From Acidimicrobiaceae bacterium (GTDB lineage: Bacteria; Actinomycetota; Acidimicrobiia; Acidimicrobiales; Ilumatobacteraceae), in assembly GCA_947486675.1 (NCBI GenBank), contig CANKUF010000011.1:1-10238 (forward strand): a stretch of DNA of 10,238 nucleotides, in the 5' to 3' direction. The position numbers and the translations under genes are program-made. The notes below the pieces were generated by a model. That model had not been told where the DNA came from. It worked only from the letters and a program-made list of their open reading frames with translations, and did no database searches. Shown here in pieces: positions 1 to 8,291 of the stretch. Each line of letters begins with the position of its first letter. The stretch's first letter is position 1.

Positions 1-658
1 GACGTCGTCTGGAGCAACAAGGCCTGCACGTGCGCCTGCTTCAATCGACATGTTGTAGATGGTCATGCGACCTTCCATGGACATTGCGCGAATTGCTGAA
101 CCGCGATATTCGATGACATGACCGATGCCGCCACCCGTGCCAATTTTGGCGATGACAGCAAGGATGATGTCTTTCGCTGTAACACCTGGTGCAAGCGTGC
201 CTTCAACCGTGACGCTCATCCACTTCGGACGCGATTGCGGAAGTGTTTGCGTTGCAAGAACGTGTTCCACTTCGCTGGTGCCAATTCCGAATGCGAGTGC
301 GCCGAATGCACCATGGGTTGCTGTGTGGCTGTCGCCGCACACGATGGTCATGCCAGGAAGCGTGCGACCTTGTTCTGGACCAATGACGTGCACGATGCCT
401 TGCTTGGCATGACCCATTGGGTACAACGTGACACCAAACTCTTTTGCGTTGGCGCGCAACACTTCAATTTGCTTTGATGAAATTTCATCGGCAATAGGAA
501 GGTGAATGTTCTCGGTGGAATGCCTGCGGGCTCGTCACTTCGTGAACGAGGTGGAGGTCGATGTACAGCAGGTCTGGTTCGCCGGGTGCGCTTTGCACGA
601 CGTGGCGATCCCAAACTTTTTGGGGAAGCGTGAGGGGCTTGCCGTTCGAATTGGCCAT
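1..658 (-). pseudogene. leuC: 3-isopropylmalate/citramalate dehydratase large subunit (LeuC), 5' part, disrupted by internal deletion and frameshift
   Basis: LeuC is the [4Fe-4S] large subunit of isopropylmalate isomerase. It isomerises 2- to 3-isopropylmalate, and citramalate in the CimA route. The minus strand from ATG 658-656 gives 47 LeuC-like residues, including [18 protein letters not shown], then leaves frame near 517 and stops at 487-485. From about 519 a second frame continues as LeuC to the window edge: [79 protein letters not shown]. Compared with LeuC proteins I know, about 25 codons between SPQAF and STEN are missing. That stretch normally carries the DHN motif, whose Asp-His pair is catalytic in the aconitase family. 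The second frame opens only at 534 (TGA at 537-535) and has no obvious start. The iron-sulfur cysteines and any leuD lie beyond the left edge. The family is certain. Whether the lesion is biological or an assembly error cannot be told here. Confidence 0.87.
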
Positions 659-735
659 GCTTCCATTCAACCGTGAATTGGCCGAAATGGCTCAATCAGG
701 CATCCGCGTAAGGGCCCCAAGCCACACATCGGGGT
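659..735. promoter_or_regulatory. Divergent intergenic region between leuC and the nad-side operon
   Basis: These 77 bases separate two divergent starts (ATG 658-656 minus, ATG 736 plus), so promoters for both should lie here or overlap the gene ends. I see no convincing -35/-10 pair, operator palindrome or strong Shine-Dalgarno on either side. The plus-strand start has only GGGG ending one base before the ATG, which is too close. Leaderless transcription, common in actinobacteria, would fit but is inference. Confidence 0.35.
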
Positions 736-1266
736 ATGACACAACACACCATTAGTCCAGTCACACTCGCCACTTGCGTAGAGCACAGCCTGCACCTGTC
801 GCTTGATGGTTTCGATCTTTCGCGGGCACGCCTGTATGGCATCAGCATCGTGGACGAAGAAGCCGCAGCGCGAAATGAAGACGGTGCGTTACGGATTACG
901 TTTCTTGCCGAACACGGTGATGTGTACGAATTGCTTGAAGCACAAACCAGCGCAATTGTTCGTATGTTCGACGCTGCGGTGGTGCTGACGTGCGGATGGG
1001 CGGCTCCAATTCGAGATGATGATGACGAAGACGAAGAAACGTCAATGCCGCCGAGTCAACACCCAGAACGCAGACGAGTTCGTTTAGTTGTAGTGGTGGG
1101 TGACGGTGGTGTTGGCTCGGTATTGCGCTTCGCCGATACCCCAAACGATGTGGTGACCGATGCGGGGGCAGCGAGAGGCAGCCTGGCCGATGCAGTCACT
1201 AATTTATGGTTCGATTGCCCTGTGAATGTTGCCCAAAGCCCGACAGATTCGGCATTGCAGGAGTAG
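736..1266 (+). CDS. Uncharacterised 176-aa protein upstream of nadABC
   Basis: I do not recognise the family. The ATG at 736 is the first start after the divergent region, and the frame stays open to TAG at 1264-1266. The protein has no signal peptide or membrane segment that I can see. Residues 1-92 look like an alpha/beta fold with alternating hydrophobic stretches. An acidic run follows at residues 94-101 (four Asp, then E-D-E-E), then a polar Pro/Arg-rich linker. A hydrophobic segment at about 115-131 (RVRLVVVVGDGGVGSVL) resembles a beta strand with a Gly-rich turn, but not a recognisable nucleotide-binding motif. It ends 16 bases before nadA on the same strand, so co-transcription with the NAD genes is likely. 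That context is the only hint of function. Confidence 0.72.
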   Translation: MTQHTISPVTLATCVEHSLHLSLDGFDLSRARLYGISIVDEEAAARNEDGALRITFLAEHGDVYELLEAQTSAIVRMFDAAVVLTCGWAAPIRDDDDEDEETSMPPSQHPERRRVRLVVVVGDGGVGSVLRFADTPNDVVTDAGAARGSLADAVTNLWFDCPVNVAQSPTDSALQE

Positions 1267-1282
1267 CCGATAACTTGAACAT

Positions 1283-2284
1283 GTGAGTTCAAGCATCGCC
1301 AACAGCGTTGACTACGGCCCGAAGTCTGCATGGGCCGAGGAAGTGCGTGCGCTAGCCAAAGAGCGCGATGCGGTAATTCTTGCCCACAACTATCAGGTGC
1401 CAGAGATTCAGGAAATTGCGCATCATGTTGGCGACTCGTTGGCGCTTTCGCGCATTGCAGCGCAAGTTGATGCAAGCACGATCATTTTCTGCGGTGTGCA
1501 CTTCATGGCCGAGACAGCAAAAATTTTAAGCTACGAAAAAACGGTGATCATTCCTGATGCAGCGGCCGGATGTTCACTGGCCGACACCATTAACGCAGAC
1601 CAACTTCGTGCGTGGAAAGCCGAACACCCAGGTGCAGCGGTAGTGAGTTACGTAAACACCACTGCAGCGGTAAAAGCAGAAACCGATATTTGCTGCACGT
1701 CATCGAACGCTGTTGAAGTAGTGCAGTCAATTCCACTTGATCAAGAAATTCTGTTTTGCCCCGACCAGTTTCTTGGTGCACACGCACAACGCGAAACCGG
1801 ACGCACCAACATGCACATTTGGATGGGTGAGTGCCATGTGCATGCGGGAATTAACGGACAAGATTTGAAAAACATGGTTGCTGCTGAACCAGAAGCAGAA
1901 CTGTTCATTCACCCAGAATGCGGCTGCGCAACTTCAGCAATGTATTTGGCCTCAAGTGGAGCAGTGCCAGCAGAGCGCACGCACATTCTTTCCACTTCAG
2001 GAATGATTACGGCAGCGCAGAATACCCGCGCGAAAAAAGTTTTGGTCGCAACAGAGACCGGAATGTTGCATCAGCTGCGCAAGGCAAACCCACTGGTCAT
2101 TTTTGAGCCAGTGAATCGTGCAGCAGTATGCAAGTACATGAAGATGATTACTCCAGAGAAGTTGCTGCGTTCATTGCGTGATGGCACGGATGTCGTTGAC
2201 GTTCCGCGCGACATTGCCGACAAGGCACGAGCTTCGGTTGAGCGCATGATTGCCATTGGCACGCCTTCGCGTACGAAGGAATAA
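1283..2284 (+). CDS. nadA: Quinolinate synthase A
   Basis: NadA condenses iminoaspartate with dihydroxyacetone phosphate to quinolinate, the second step of de novo NAD synthesis. It is a cytosolic [4Fe-4S] enzyme. The 333-residue product has the family motifs in order: [21 protein letters not shown] (about 32-52, given here as a region), [14 protein letters not shown] (69-82), [11 protein letters not shown] (91-101), [13 protein letters not shown] (123-135), [15 protein letters not shown] (159-173), WMGECHVH (180-187), HPECGC (210-215) and VCKYMKMIT (282-290). By alignment with known NadA proteins the cluster ligands should be Cys97, Cys184 and Cys283. The start is a GTG at 1283, because the overlapping ATG at 1281 is in another frame and meets TGA at once. 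No clear Shine-Dalgarno precedes it. It sits 16 bases after the preceding gene and 5 bases before nadB. Confidence 0.97.
   Translation: MSSSIANSVDYGPKSAWAEEVRALAKERDAVILAHNYQVPEIQEIAHHVGDSLALSRIAAQVDASTIIFCGVHFMAETAKILSYEKTVIIPDAAAGCSLADTINADQLRAWKAEHPGAAVVSYVNTTAAVKAETDICCTSSNAVEVVQSIPLDQEILFCPDQFLGAHAQRETGRTNMHIWMGECHVHAGINGQDLKNMVAAEPEAELFIHPECGCATSAMYLASSGAVPAERTHILSTSGMITAAQNTRAKKVLVATETGMLHQLRKANPLVIFEPVNRAAVCKYMKMITPEKLLRSLRDGTDVVDVPRDIADKARASVERMIAIGTPSRTKE
2275..2280 (+). promoter_or_regulatory. Ribosome binding site supporting the GTG start of nadB
   Basis: GAAGGA lies inside the last codons of nadA, nine bases before the GTG at 2290. It supports that GTG over later in-frame candidates, and suggests that nadB is translated as ribosomes leave nadA. 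Confidence 0.65.
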
Positions 2285-2289
2285 TCACA

Positions 2290-3972
2290 GTGCCGACTGG
2301 TTCGCGCGTACAACAGATACCTGTGAATGTGCCAACTCAACTTGCTGCTCCAGCAGTTTCGTGGACTCGCGAAGTTGATGTTGTGGTGCTTGGCTCTGGA
2401 GCCGCAGGACTTGCTGCAGCGTTAGCAGCCCGCCCAGTTCGTGATGTCTTGATCATTACGAAAGACACGCTGGACGCAGGAAGCACAGCATGGGCTCAAG
2501 GCGGCTTGGCTGCTGTTCTCGACCCGGGCGACACATTTGGTGAACACGTACGCGACACCCTCGATGCAGGCGCAGGTTTGTGTGATGAAGCAGCAGTTAC
2601 TTCGCTGGTGCGCGATGCACCGACAGCAATTCAATATTTGGAAAAACTTGGTGCAGCGTTCGACCCGGGTAGCGATGGCTTGCGAGCACTTACTCGCGAA
2701 GGTGGCCACTCGCGTTCACGCATTGTGCATGCCGGAGGCGATCAATCTGGCGCTGAAGTGCAGCGCACACTCGACATGAATGCCATTAACGCAGGCGTTG
2801 AAGTAATGGATCACGCGTTTGCGCTGGATTTGGTGTTTGGTAAAACCTCTGGTGGCCGTCGCCGTATTGCCGGCGTGCGAATTGCAAAGCTTGATGCGCA
2901 AGGAAATGTTGAAAGTGTTGGGTTGGTAAAAGCACCAGCAGTTGTGGTTGCTACGGGTGGGTACGGCCAAGTGTTTGCAAGTACATCAAATCCACCAGCA
3001 GTTACTGGTGACGGCCATGCGCTTGCTTTGCGCGCAGGCCTTACTCTGCGCGATCTTGAATTCGTGCAATTTCATCCGACAGTGTTGTGGCACTCAGCCA
3101 GTTCGACTCAGCAACAGATGCTGATTAGCGAAGCAGTTCGTGGCGAGGGCGCAATACTTTTTGATGCTGCGGGCGAGCGCATTATGAAAGGTGTGCATCC
3201 GCAGGAAGACCTTGCACCACGAGACGTGGTGGCATCGGCAATCAGTGCACGCATGGCGCAAGCGCCAGCAGGCGTTGATGACCATGTGTTTCTTGACGCC
3301 ACGGGTATTGAAAATTTCGAAGAACGCTTTCCATTCATTACAAAGGCTTGTCGTGCAGCCGGCATTGACCCGCTGACGCAGCGAATTCCAGTTGCACCTG
3401 CCGCGCACTACACCTGTGGCGGAATTGATTCGAACCTTGATGGCCTTACCGAAGTGGACGGACTGTATGCCGTTGGCGAAGTGGCATACACAGGTGTGCA
3501 CGGCGCAAACCGATTGGCTTCAAACTCGCTGACCGAAAGCTTGGTGGTGGGAACACGTGTTGGACGAAACCTGGCATGGAAAATTCCTGAGCGAGTTGAA
3601 CCAGATGAAACCATTGCATCTGAAGTAGTGGGACTGCTTGATGATTCACTGCGTACTCACGTGCGCACCCTGATGAGCAAGCACGTTGGTGTACTTCGTA
3701 AACCGGAAGGTTTGCAAGACGCGCTCGATGCATTGGCGATAGCGGCAGAAAAAGTTGATGCGCATATTTCGCCTTCGCGACGCAATTTTGAGGCAACCAA
3801 CATTTTGACTGTTGCAACCGCTGTTGCGGCCAGCGCGCTTGCGCGCACCGAGAGTCGTGGTTGTCACCGACGAACAGACACTGTGGAGCAACGCGAAATT
3901 TGGGTACGACACTTAGAGGTGTCATTGCATGGTGGATCGCTGTCAATTAGTGGAATTCCGAACGAGGCATAA
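2290..3972 (+). CDS. nadB: L-aspartate oxidase
   Basis: NadB is a FAD flavoprotein that oxidises L-aspartate to iminoaspartate, which NadA uses directly. The product is 560 aa, slightly longer than the usual 530-540. It begins with about 28 poorly conserved residues, then the FAD dinucleotide motif VVVLGSGAAGLAAALAA (31-47) and STAWAQGGLAA (65-75). Residues matching the catalytic set of E. coli NadB are Glu137 in TREGGHSRSRIVHAGGDQSG (135-154), His262 in QFHPT, Arg311 in APRDVV and His373 in AAHYTCGGI (371-379). The C-terminal FAD contact motif GLYAVGEVAYTGVHGANRLA spans 391-410, followed by SNSLTESLV. The C-terminal helical domain is complete. The gene lies 5 bases after nadA and 2 before nadC. 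The GTG start is supported by GAAGGA at 2275-2280. Confidence 0.96.
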   Translation: MPTGSRVQQIPVNVPTQLAAPAVSWTREVDVVVLGSGAAGLAAALAARPVRDVLIITKDTLDAGSTAWAQGGLAAVLDPGDTFGEHVRDTLDAGAGLCDEAAVTSLVRDAPTAIQYLEKLGAAFDPGSDGLRALTREGGHSRSRIVHAGGDQSGAEVQRTLDMNAINAGVEVMDHAFALDLVFGKTSGGRRRIAGVRIAKLDAQGNVESVGLVKAPAVVVATGGYGQVFASTSNPPAVTGDGHALALRAGLTLRDLEFVQFHPTVLWHSASSTQQQMLISEAVRGEGAILFDAAGERIMKGVHPQEDLAPRDVVASAISARMAQAPAGVDDHVFLDATGIENFEERFPFITKACRAAGIDPLTQRIPVAPAAHYTCGGIDSNLDGLTEVDGLYAVGEVAYTGVHGANRLASNSLTESLVVGTRVGRNLAWKIPERVEPDETIASEVVGLLDDSLRTHVRTLMSKHVGVLRKPEGLQDALDALAIAAEKVDAHISPSRRNFEATNILTVATAVAASALARTESRGCHRRTDTVEQREIWVRHLEVSLHGGSLSISGIPNEA

Positions 3973-3974
3973 CC

Positions 3975-4898
3975 ATGTTGCACCACAAACTTTCCGATGA
4001 GTCCGCACAGCACATAACGGCTGCGGGTCTAGATGTTGACGCAGTACGCCGGCTTATCTCGGTGGCATTAGACGAAGACTTGCACAATGGCCCCGATGTG
4101 ACCACAAATTCGACAGTTCCTGCGCAGCAGCGAAGTGCGGGTGTTTTTGCATCACGTCAAACGGGATGCATTGCCGGTTTGGCAATCGCTGGTGCAGTTT
4201 TCGACATGGTGTGTGGCGCCGAGCAAGTTGTGTTCAAACAGTTAGTTGCAGATGGATCGCGCGTTCAGCCTGGTACTCGCGTGGCAAGCGTTGAAGGCCC
4301 AACTCGCGGGTTGCTTACAGCCGAGCGCACAGCACTGAACATATTGGGCCATTTGTCGGGGGTTGCAACCGCAACAAGCCAATGGGCTGACGCCATTGCA
4401 TCAACGAATGCACGGGTGCGCGACACCCGCAAAACCACACCAGGAATGCGTGCGCTTGAAAAGTATGCGGTTCGTTGCGGTGGCGGAGTGAATCACCGCA
4501 TGTCTCTTTCCGATGCAGCTTTAGTGAAGGACAACCACATCGTTGCTGCGGGTGGAGTTGCTGAAGCCTTTGCGGCAGTGCGTGCAGCTGCACCTTCAAT
4601 TGTGTTGGAGATTGAAGTTGACACGATTGACCAATTGCACACAGCGCTTAGCGCAGGCGCCGACTTGGTGTTGCTTGACAATATGAAACCAGAAGTGTTG
4701 CGCGAAGCGGTGGCAATTGCCGCGCAGCATCTCGCATCAACTGGTCGCGCTGTGGTGTTGGAAGCAAGTGGCGGGCTGACATTGGAAAATGCGCAAAGTG
4801 TTGCGGCAACGGGTGTGAATTACATTTCGGTTGGTGCACTCACGCACTCTGCAAAAGTGCTTGATATTGGGCTCGATCTAGAAACGATTGTCGCTTAA
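3975..4898 (+). CDS. nadC: Nicotinate-nucleotide pyrophosphorylase (quinolinate phosphoribosyltransferase)
   Basis: NadC converts quinolinate and PRPP to nicotinate mononucleotide, CO2 and pyrophosphate, completing the three-gene quinolinate route. The 307-aa product is only slightly longer than typical family members. Visible motifs are ALDEDLHNGPDVTT (31-44), ERTALNILGHLSGVATAT (117-134), RDTRKTTPGMRALEKYAV (149-166), CGGGVNHRMSLSDAALVKDNHI (about 168-189, cited as a region), EIEVD (212-216), LVLLDNM (231-237), LEASGG (262-267) and ISVGALTHS (284-292). Likely substrate-binding residues are Arg118, Arg152, Lys153, His174, Arg175 and Lys185, with Glu214 and Asp235 at the PRPP/metal site. GAGG at 3964-3967, inside the end of nadB, is seven bases from the ATG. 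The stop overlaps the stop of the convergent hydrolase gene. No terminator hairpin is visible between them. Confidence 0.97.
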   Translation: MLHHKLSDESAQHITAAGLDVDAVRRLISVALDEDLHNGPDVTTNSTVPAQQRSAGVFASRQTGCIAGLAIAGAVFDMVCGAEQVVFKQLVADGSRVQPGTRVASVEGPTRGLLTAERTALNILGHLSGVATATSQWADAIASTNARVRDTRKTTPGMRALEKYAVRCGGGVNHRMSLSDAALVKDNHIVAAGGVAEAFAAVRAAAPSIVLEIEVDTIDQLHTALSAGADLVLLDNMKPEVLREAVAIAAQHLASTGRAVVLEASGGLTLENAQSVAATGVNYISVGALTHSAKVLDIGLDLETIVA

Positions 4899-5731
4899 TT
4901 TTTTAGAGTGCGTTGGTACACACTGGCGCAGGCGGCAACAAGTTTGGGAACATATGTGCGTTGCTCGGCGTAAATCGCGTTGTGTCCACCATCAACCAAA
5001 TGCACATCGACGTCTTTTAATAAATCTAGGAGTCGTTGCTGCCGCTCTGGAGGAATGACTTGGTCTTGGGTGGTAATCACAACCGATGTCGGAACGTCTA
5101 CTTCCGACAACCACTTCAATGAATTGAAACTTCCAATCTCTTTTCCTGCTTCAAGAATTTGACGCCAGTCATGGCCAGACATTTCTTCAAGTGCCCATTG
5201 GTCCATTCCTTCAGCCTTGCGTTGCAAGTACACCTGCTCGGTAATCCAGTCAACAGTTTGTGTTGGTGTAAACCGAGCAATGGCGGCAAGCCCCGTCAGT
5301 CCAAGAAACCCAAAACGTTCTTCACGTGACTTTGCAAAAATTGGCGCCGTGCTGCACAGCACCAGTCCGTTTACGCGATGCTCATGTTGTTTCCAAATAA
5401 GTTGTGCAATGGTTCCGCCCATCGAATACCCGACAGGTATGAACGTGTTGATGCCAAGCGTGTCTGCAAGCGCAACCACATCGTCTGCGCAGTCTTCAAG
5501 GCGAAATGAATTGCGTGAGCGAATGCCTTGTCCGTGACCACGATGGTCGAGTGCAACAACATTGAAGTGTTTGCCGAGTTCTTCGAAACAGGTAAACCAG
5601 TTCAGGTCGGCTGTGGCTGTCCAGCCGTGTAACAAAATGAGAGTAGGTGCGTTGTCAGGGCCTTGTACTTCACGAATGAATGTTTGACCGCGACCTGGAA
5701 TATCGATCAAGCGACCGGGGGGAAGCGCCAT
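4895..5731 (-). CDS. Alpha/beta-hydrolase fold protein
   Basis: This is a cytosolic alpha/beta hydrolase of 278 aa, substrate unknown. The catalytic triad is readable: nucleophile Ser103 in the elbow GYSMGG (101-106), acid Asp223 in TTQDQVIPP (220-228), and His250 in DGGHNA (247-252). The oxyanion-hole HGW is at 35-37, and the family motif LDHRGHGQG is at 61-69. A helical cap region lies between about 130 and 205. No signal peptide is seen, so secretion is unlikely. The start ATG at 5731 is preceded by CCGGAG ending three bases upstream. The gene follows greA by 10 bases on the same strand, so the two are probably co-transcribed. Its TAA (4897-4895) shares bases with the nadC TAA. A menaquinone-type (MenH), epoxide hydrolase or lactonase role cannot be decided from these motifs. 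Confidence 0.93.
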   Translation of the reverse strand: MALPPGRLIDIPGRGQTFIREVQGPDNAPTLILLHGWTATADLNWFTCFEELGKHFNVVALDHRGHGQGIRSRNSFRLEDCADDVVALADTLGINTFIPVGYSMGGTIAQLIWKQHEHRVNGLVLCSTAPIFAKSREERFGFLGLTGLAAIARFTPTQTVDWITEQVYLQRKAEGMDQWALEEMSGHDWRQILEAGKEIGSFNSLKWLSEVDVPTSVVITTQDQVIPPERQQRLLDLLKDVDVHLVDGGHNAIYAEQRTYVPKLVAACASVYQRTLKN

Positions 5732-5741
5732 GTTCTCCGGG

Positions 5742-6224
5742 TTACTTCTGTGCTTTTGCTGATAGCACTTTGACTTTTAGTTTCGCATTTGTCGCGTCGT
5801 ATGTAACAACATCGCCTTCTTTTGCGCCAAGCAACGCAGAACCAAGTGGTGAAGAAGGACTCATCACGCTGACTGAATCGTTTTCTGGTTTTTCTTCAAC
5901 ATGGCCAATGAGGTACGACTCGGCATCGCTGTCTGAGTCACCTTCAAACACAATGGCGACAACCGAACCAAGACCGACGACACCGTCGGTAGGGGCTGAA
6001 ACCACTTCGGCGTCTTCAAGAATGGATTCGATCTGGCGAATGCGGCCCTCCATGTGGCCCTGCTCATCTTTCGCCGCGTGGTAGTCACCATTTTCCTTCA
6101 GGTCGCCAAGTTCGCGTGCACGCTCGATTTTGTAGGCGACTTCAATGCGCCCGCGGGTGGTGAGGTCATCAAATTCGGCCTTTATACGGTCAAATGTGGA
6201 CTTCGAGAGTTGGTGCTTAGCCAT
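5742..6224 (-). CDS. greA: Transcription elongation factor GreA
   Basis: GreA enters the RNA polymerase secondary channel and stimulates cleavage of backtracked transcripts. The chosen ATG at 6224 gives 160 aa, the normal family length. An in-frame ATG at 6272 would add 16 residues with no GreA similarity and would leave almost no space to leuB. Residues 1-75 form the coiled-coil domain, with the tip signature [18 protein letters not shown] at 38-55. Asp41 and Glu44 are the acidic tip residues that hold catalytic magnesium in known GreA. The usual ENAEY is ENGDY here, a conservative change. The C-terminal FKBP-like domain (about 82-158) contains [19 protein letters not shown] (122-140). The gene is divergent from leuB and is followed after 10 bases by the hydrolase gene. 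No clear Shine-Dalgarno is seen. Confidence 0.96.
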   Translation of the reverse strand: MAKHQLSKSTFDRIKAEFDDLTTRGRIEVAYKIERARELGDLKENGDYHAAKDEQGHMEGRIRQIESILEDAEVVSAPTDGVVGLGSVVAIVFEGDSDSDAESYLIGHVEEKPENDSVSVMSPSSPLGSALLGAKEGDVVTYDATNAKLKVKVLSAKAQK

Positions 6225-6273
6225 ACGGACCAAGGCTATCTGCGCAAAATCCACCCTACGATGGAGCATCACT
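6225..6273. promoter_or_regulatory. Divergent intergenic region greA/leuB with the leuB ribosome binding site
   Basis: Only 49 bases separate the greA and leuB starts, so both promoters must be packed here or overlap the coding ends. GGAG at 6263-6266 is seven bases before the leuB ATG at 6274 and fixes that start. I find no confident -35/-10 pair and no leader-peptide or terminator structure, unlike the region before cimA. Confidence 0.5.
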
Positions 6274-7287
6274 ATGTCTGCGAAATCATCACAAGCTCAT
6301 CGCGTTGCAGTAATCGGCGGCGACGGAATTGGACCAGAGGTCACAACTGAAGCGCTGAAGGTGGTGAAGGCCGCAGGAATTGATTTAGAGACCACAAGCT
6401 TCGATCTTGGTGGTGCTCGTTACTTGCGCGATGGCGAAGTGTTGTCAGACGCAACGCTTGCTGAGCTTCGCAAGTTTGACGCCATCTTGCTAGGCGCTGT
6501 AGGTACACCAGCGGTACCACCAGGAGTTATTGAACGCGGCTTGTTATTGAAGATGCGTTTTGAATTGGACCTATACATCAATCAGCGTCCATTTGCTGGA
6601 GTTGCGCCAGGCCACACGCAGTCACACGACTTCGTGGTGATTCGCGAAAACACCGAAGGACCATATGTTGGCGAAGGCGGAGTGTTACGCAAGGGCACGC
6701 CATTCGAAGTGGCAACGCAGGGAAGCGTAAACACTGCACACGGCGTTGAGCGCTGCGTTCGTTACGCATTCGAACTTGCTGCACAACGCGATCGCAAGCA
6801 TTTGACATTGGTGCATAAAACAAATGTGCTCACCTTTGCTGGAGACCTGTGGCAGCGCACGTTTAACAAAGTTGCCGAAGATTTCCCGCAAGTTGGAACT
6901 GCCTACAACCACGTGGATGCGGCATGTATCTATTTCGTTCAAGATCCACAGCGTTATGACGTGATTGTGACCGACAACTTGTTCGGCGACATTTTGACCG
7001 ACCTTGGTGGAGCAGTAAGCGGTGGAATTGGAGTTGCGTCTTCAGCCAACCTGAACCCGAAGCGCACTGGGCCTTCCATGTTCGAACCTGTACACGGCTC
7101 GGCGCCAGACATTGTTGGCACGGGGAAGGCAAACCCGGTTGCGGCCATTCTGTCGGCAGCCCACATGCTGGAATTCCTTGGAGAACATGCTGGGGCAACC
7201 AAGTTGCGTGCGGCTTGTGAAAAGCCAAGTGCTGGCTCAACATCGCAAATAGGTGACGAAATTGCAGCCCGAGTTGCGGGCAAGTAA
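6274..7287 (+). CDS. leuB: 3-isopropylmalate dehydrogenase
   Basis: LeuB oxidatively decarboxylates 3-isopropylmalate with NAD+ in leucine synthesis. In organisms with CimA it also acts on beta-methylmalate to give 2-oxobutyrate. The 337-aa product starts at ATG 6274. The frame is open further upstream, but that would run into greA and lacks LeuB similarity. Motifs are GDGIGPEV (16-23), [12 protein letters not shown] (95-106), [13 protein letters not shown] (121-133), [15 protein letters not shown] (179-193), HVDA (213-216), [12 protein letters not shown] (233-244), [12 protein letters not shown] (269-280) and GKANP (284-288). Substrate arginines should be Arg95, Arg105 and Arg124. The metal aspartates should be Asp215, Asp239 and Asp243, and Lys182 is the general acid/base lysine. 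The motif spelling is of the actinobacterial type. ilvE follows after 39 bases. Confidence 0.96.
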   Translation: MSAKSSQAHRVAVIGGDGIGPEVTTEALKVVKAAGIDLETTSFDLGGARYLRDGEVLSDATLAELRKFDAILLGAVGTPAVPPGVIERGLLLKMRFELDLYINQRPFAGVAPGHTQSHDFVVIRENTEGPYVGEGGVLRKGTPFEVATQGSVNTAHGVERCVRYAFELAAQRDRKHLTLVHKTNVLTFAGDLWQRTFNKVAEDFPQVGTAYNHVDAACIYFVQDPQRYDVIVTDNLFGDILTDLGGAVSGGIGVASSANLNPKRTGPSMFEPVHGSAPDIVGTGKANPVAAILSAAHMLEFLGEHAGATKLRAACEKPSAGSTSQIGDEIAARVAGK

Positions 7288-7326
7288 CGCTAAGTTTTAG
7301 CAACGTTTTTAACTAAGGGGACGCCG

Positions 7327-8244
7327 ATGCCGATTACCACGACACCAAAGATTTGGATGAACGGAAAGCTTGTCGATTGGGACAAAGCACAAGTTCATGT
7401 ACTGACACACACGCTGCATTACGGCACGGGCGTGTTCGAAGGTATTCGTGCATACGAGACCGACAAGGGTCCAGCAGTGTTCCGCCTTACCGAGCACATG
7501 CAACGCTTTATTAACTCGGCAAAAATTTTGGCGATGCCAATGCCGTACTCGCTTGAAGAACTTGTTCAAGCTGTAAAAGACACTGTTGCGTCAACCGGAT
7601 TGCCAGCGTGTTACGTACGTCCGCTTGCGTATTACGGATATGGCGAAATGGGTTTGAACACCACGCCGTGCAAAACCGAAGTCGCTATTGCGTGCTGGCC
7701 ATGGGGTGCGTATTTGGGCGATGATGCAGTGGAAAAGGGCGTGCGCATGAAGATTTCTTCATGGACTCGTCACGATCACAACACCATGCCGCCAGCAGCA
7801 AAAACAGTGGGTAACTATGTGAACTCGTCGCTTGCCAAAGTTGAAGCGTTGCAGGCTGGTTATGACGAAGCCATCATGCTTGCTCCAAATGGTTTGGTTG
7901 CCGAGTGCACAGGCGAAAACCTCTTTGTTGTTCGCAACGGAATTATCTTGACCCCGCCAACATCTGCAGGAGCACTTGAAGGCATTACGCAAAACAGCGT
8001 CACGCGCATTGCTCGCGATTTGGGTTACGAAGTTCGCGTAGACAACATTGCGCGCAGCGATTTGTACATTGCCGAAGAAATCTTCGCCTGCGGAACCGCT
8101 GCCGAAGTTGGCTCGGTAAGTTCGGTCGATGACAGGCCAGTGCCATGCCCTGGGCCAATGACGCGGGCAATTGCAGCTACGTATGCCAAGGCTGTGCGTG
8201 GGCAAGACCCGCGCTATGTCGACTGGCTCGAATACGTTAAATAA
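7327..8244 (+). CDS. ilvE: Branched-chain amino acid aminotransferase
   Basis: IlvE is a class IV PLP aminotransferase that makes Val, Leu and Ile from their 2-oxo acids with glutamate as donor. The 305-aa product matches the E. coli-type IlvE length. Motifs are WMNGKLVDWDKAQVHVLTHT (10-29), LHYGTGVFEGIRAY (30-43), YVRPLAYYGYGEMG (96-109) and PPAAKTVGNYVNSSLAK (155-171), with Lys159 the PLP Schiff-base lysine. Further motifs are GYDEAIML (178-185), ECTGENLFVV (193-202), where Glu193 should contact the PLP pyridine nitrogen, and EEIFACGTAAEV (250-261). AAGGGG at 7315-7320, six bases before the ATG, is a strong ribosome binding site. It probably shares a transcript with leuB, and is followed by the long non-coding region before cimA. 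Confidence 0.96.
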   Translation: MPITTTPKIWMNGKLVDWDKAQVHVLTHTLHYGTGVFEGIRAYETDKGPAVFRLTEHMQRFINSAKILAMPMPYSLEELVQAVKDTVASTGLPACYVRPLAYYGYGEMGLNTTPCKTEVAIACWPWGAYLGDDAVEKGVRMKISSWTRHDHNTMPPAAKTVGNYVNSSLAKVEALQAGYDEAIMLAPNGLVAECTGENLFVVRNGIILTPPTSAGALEGITQNSVTRIARDLGYEVRVDNIARSDLYIAEEIFACGTAAEVGSVSSVDDRPVPCPGPMTRAIAATYAKAVRGQDPRYVDWLEYVK

Positions 8245-8291
8245 CAAGCGCCGTATTACACGAGGGTGACTTGTAGGGGTTTTCCCCCAAG

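Noticed and set aside
667..729. A 20-codon minus-strand ORF (ATG at 729) just upstream of leuC as a leucine leader peptide
   Set aside because: It has only three scattered Leu codons (TTG, TTA, CTG), no run, and no terminator between it and leuC.
1281..1286. ATG at 1281 as the nadA start
   Set aside because: It is followed immediately by TGA. The GTG at 1283, in the NadA frame, is the usable start.
3446..3946. A 166-codon antisense open frame within nadB (and a similar 162-codon one at 7759-8247 within ilvE)
   Set aside because: Both mirror conserved coding sequence on the other strand, have Cys/His/Arg-rich odd composition and no recognisable family. They are shadows of real genes.
6225..6272. 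N-terminal extension of greA to an ATG at 6272
   Set aside because: The 16 extra residues are unlike GreA, and ATG 6224 gives the standard 160-aa length starting MAKHQLSK.
6145..6273. N-terminal extension of leuB upstream of ATG 6274
   Set aside because: It would overlap greA on the opposite strand. The extra residues have no LeuB similarity, and GGAG at 6263-6266 supports the ATG at 6274.
7289..7310. GCTAA-GTT-TTAGC hairpin followed by TTTTT between leuB and ilvE as a terminator
   Set aside because: The stem is only 5 bp and AT-rich, with four bases between stem and T-run. It is too weak to be convincing in a likely operon.
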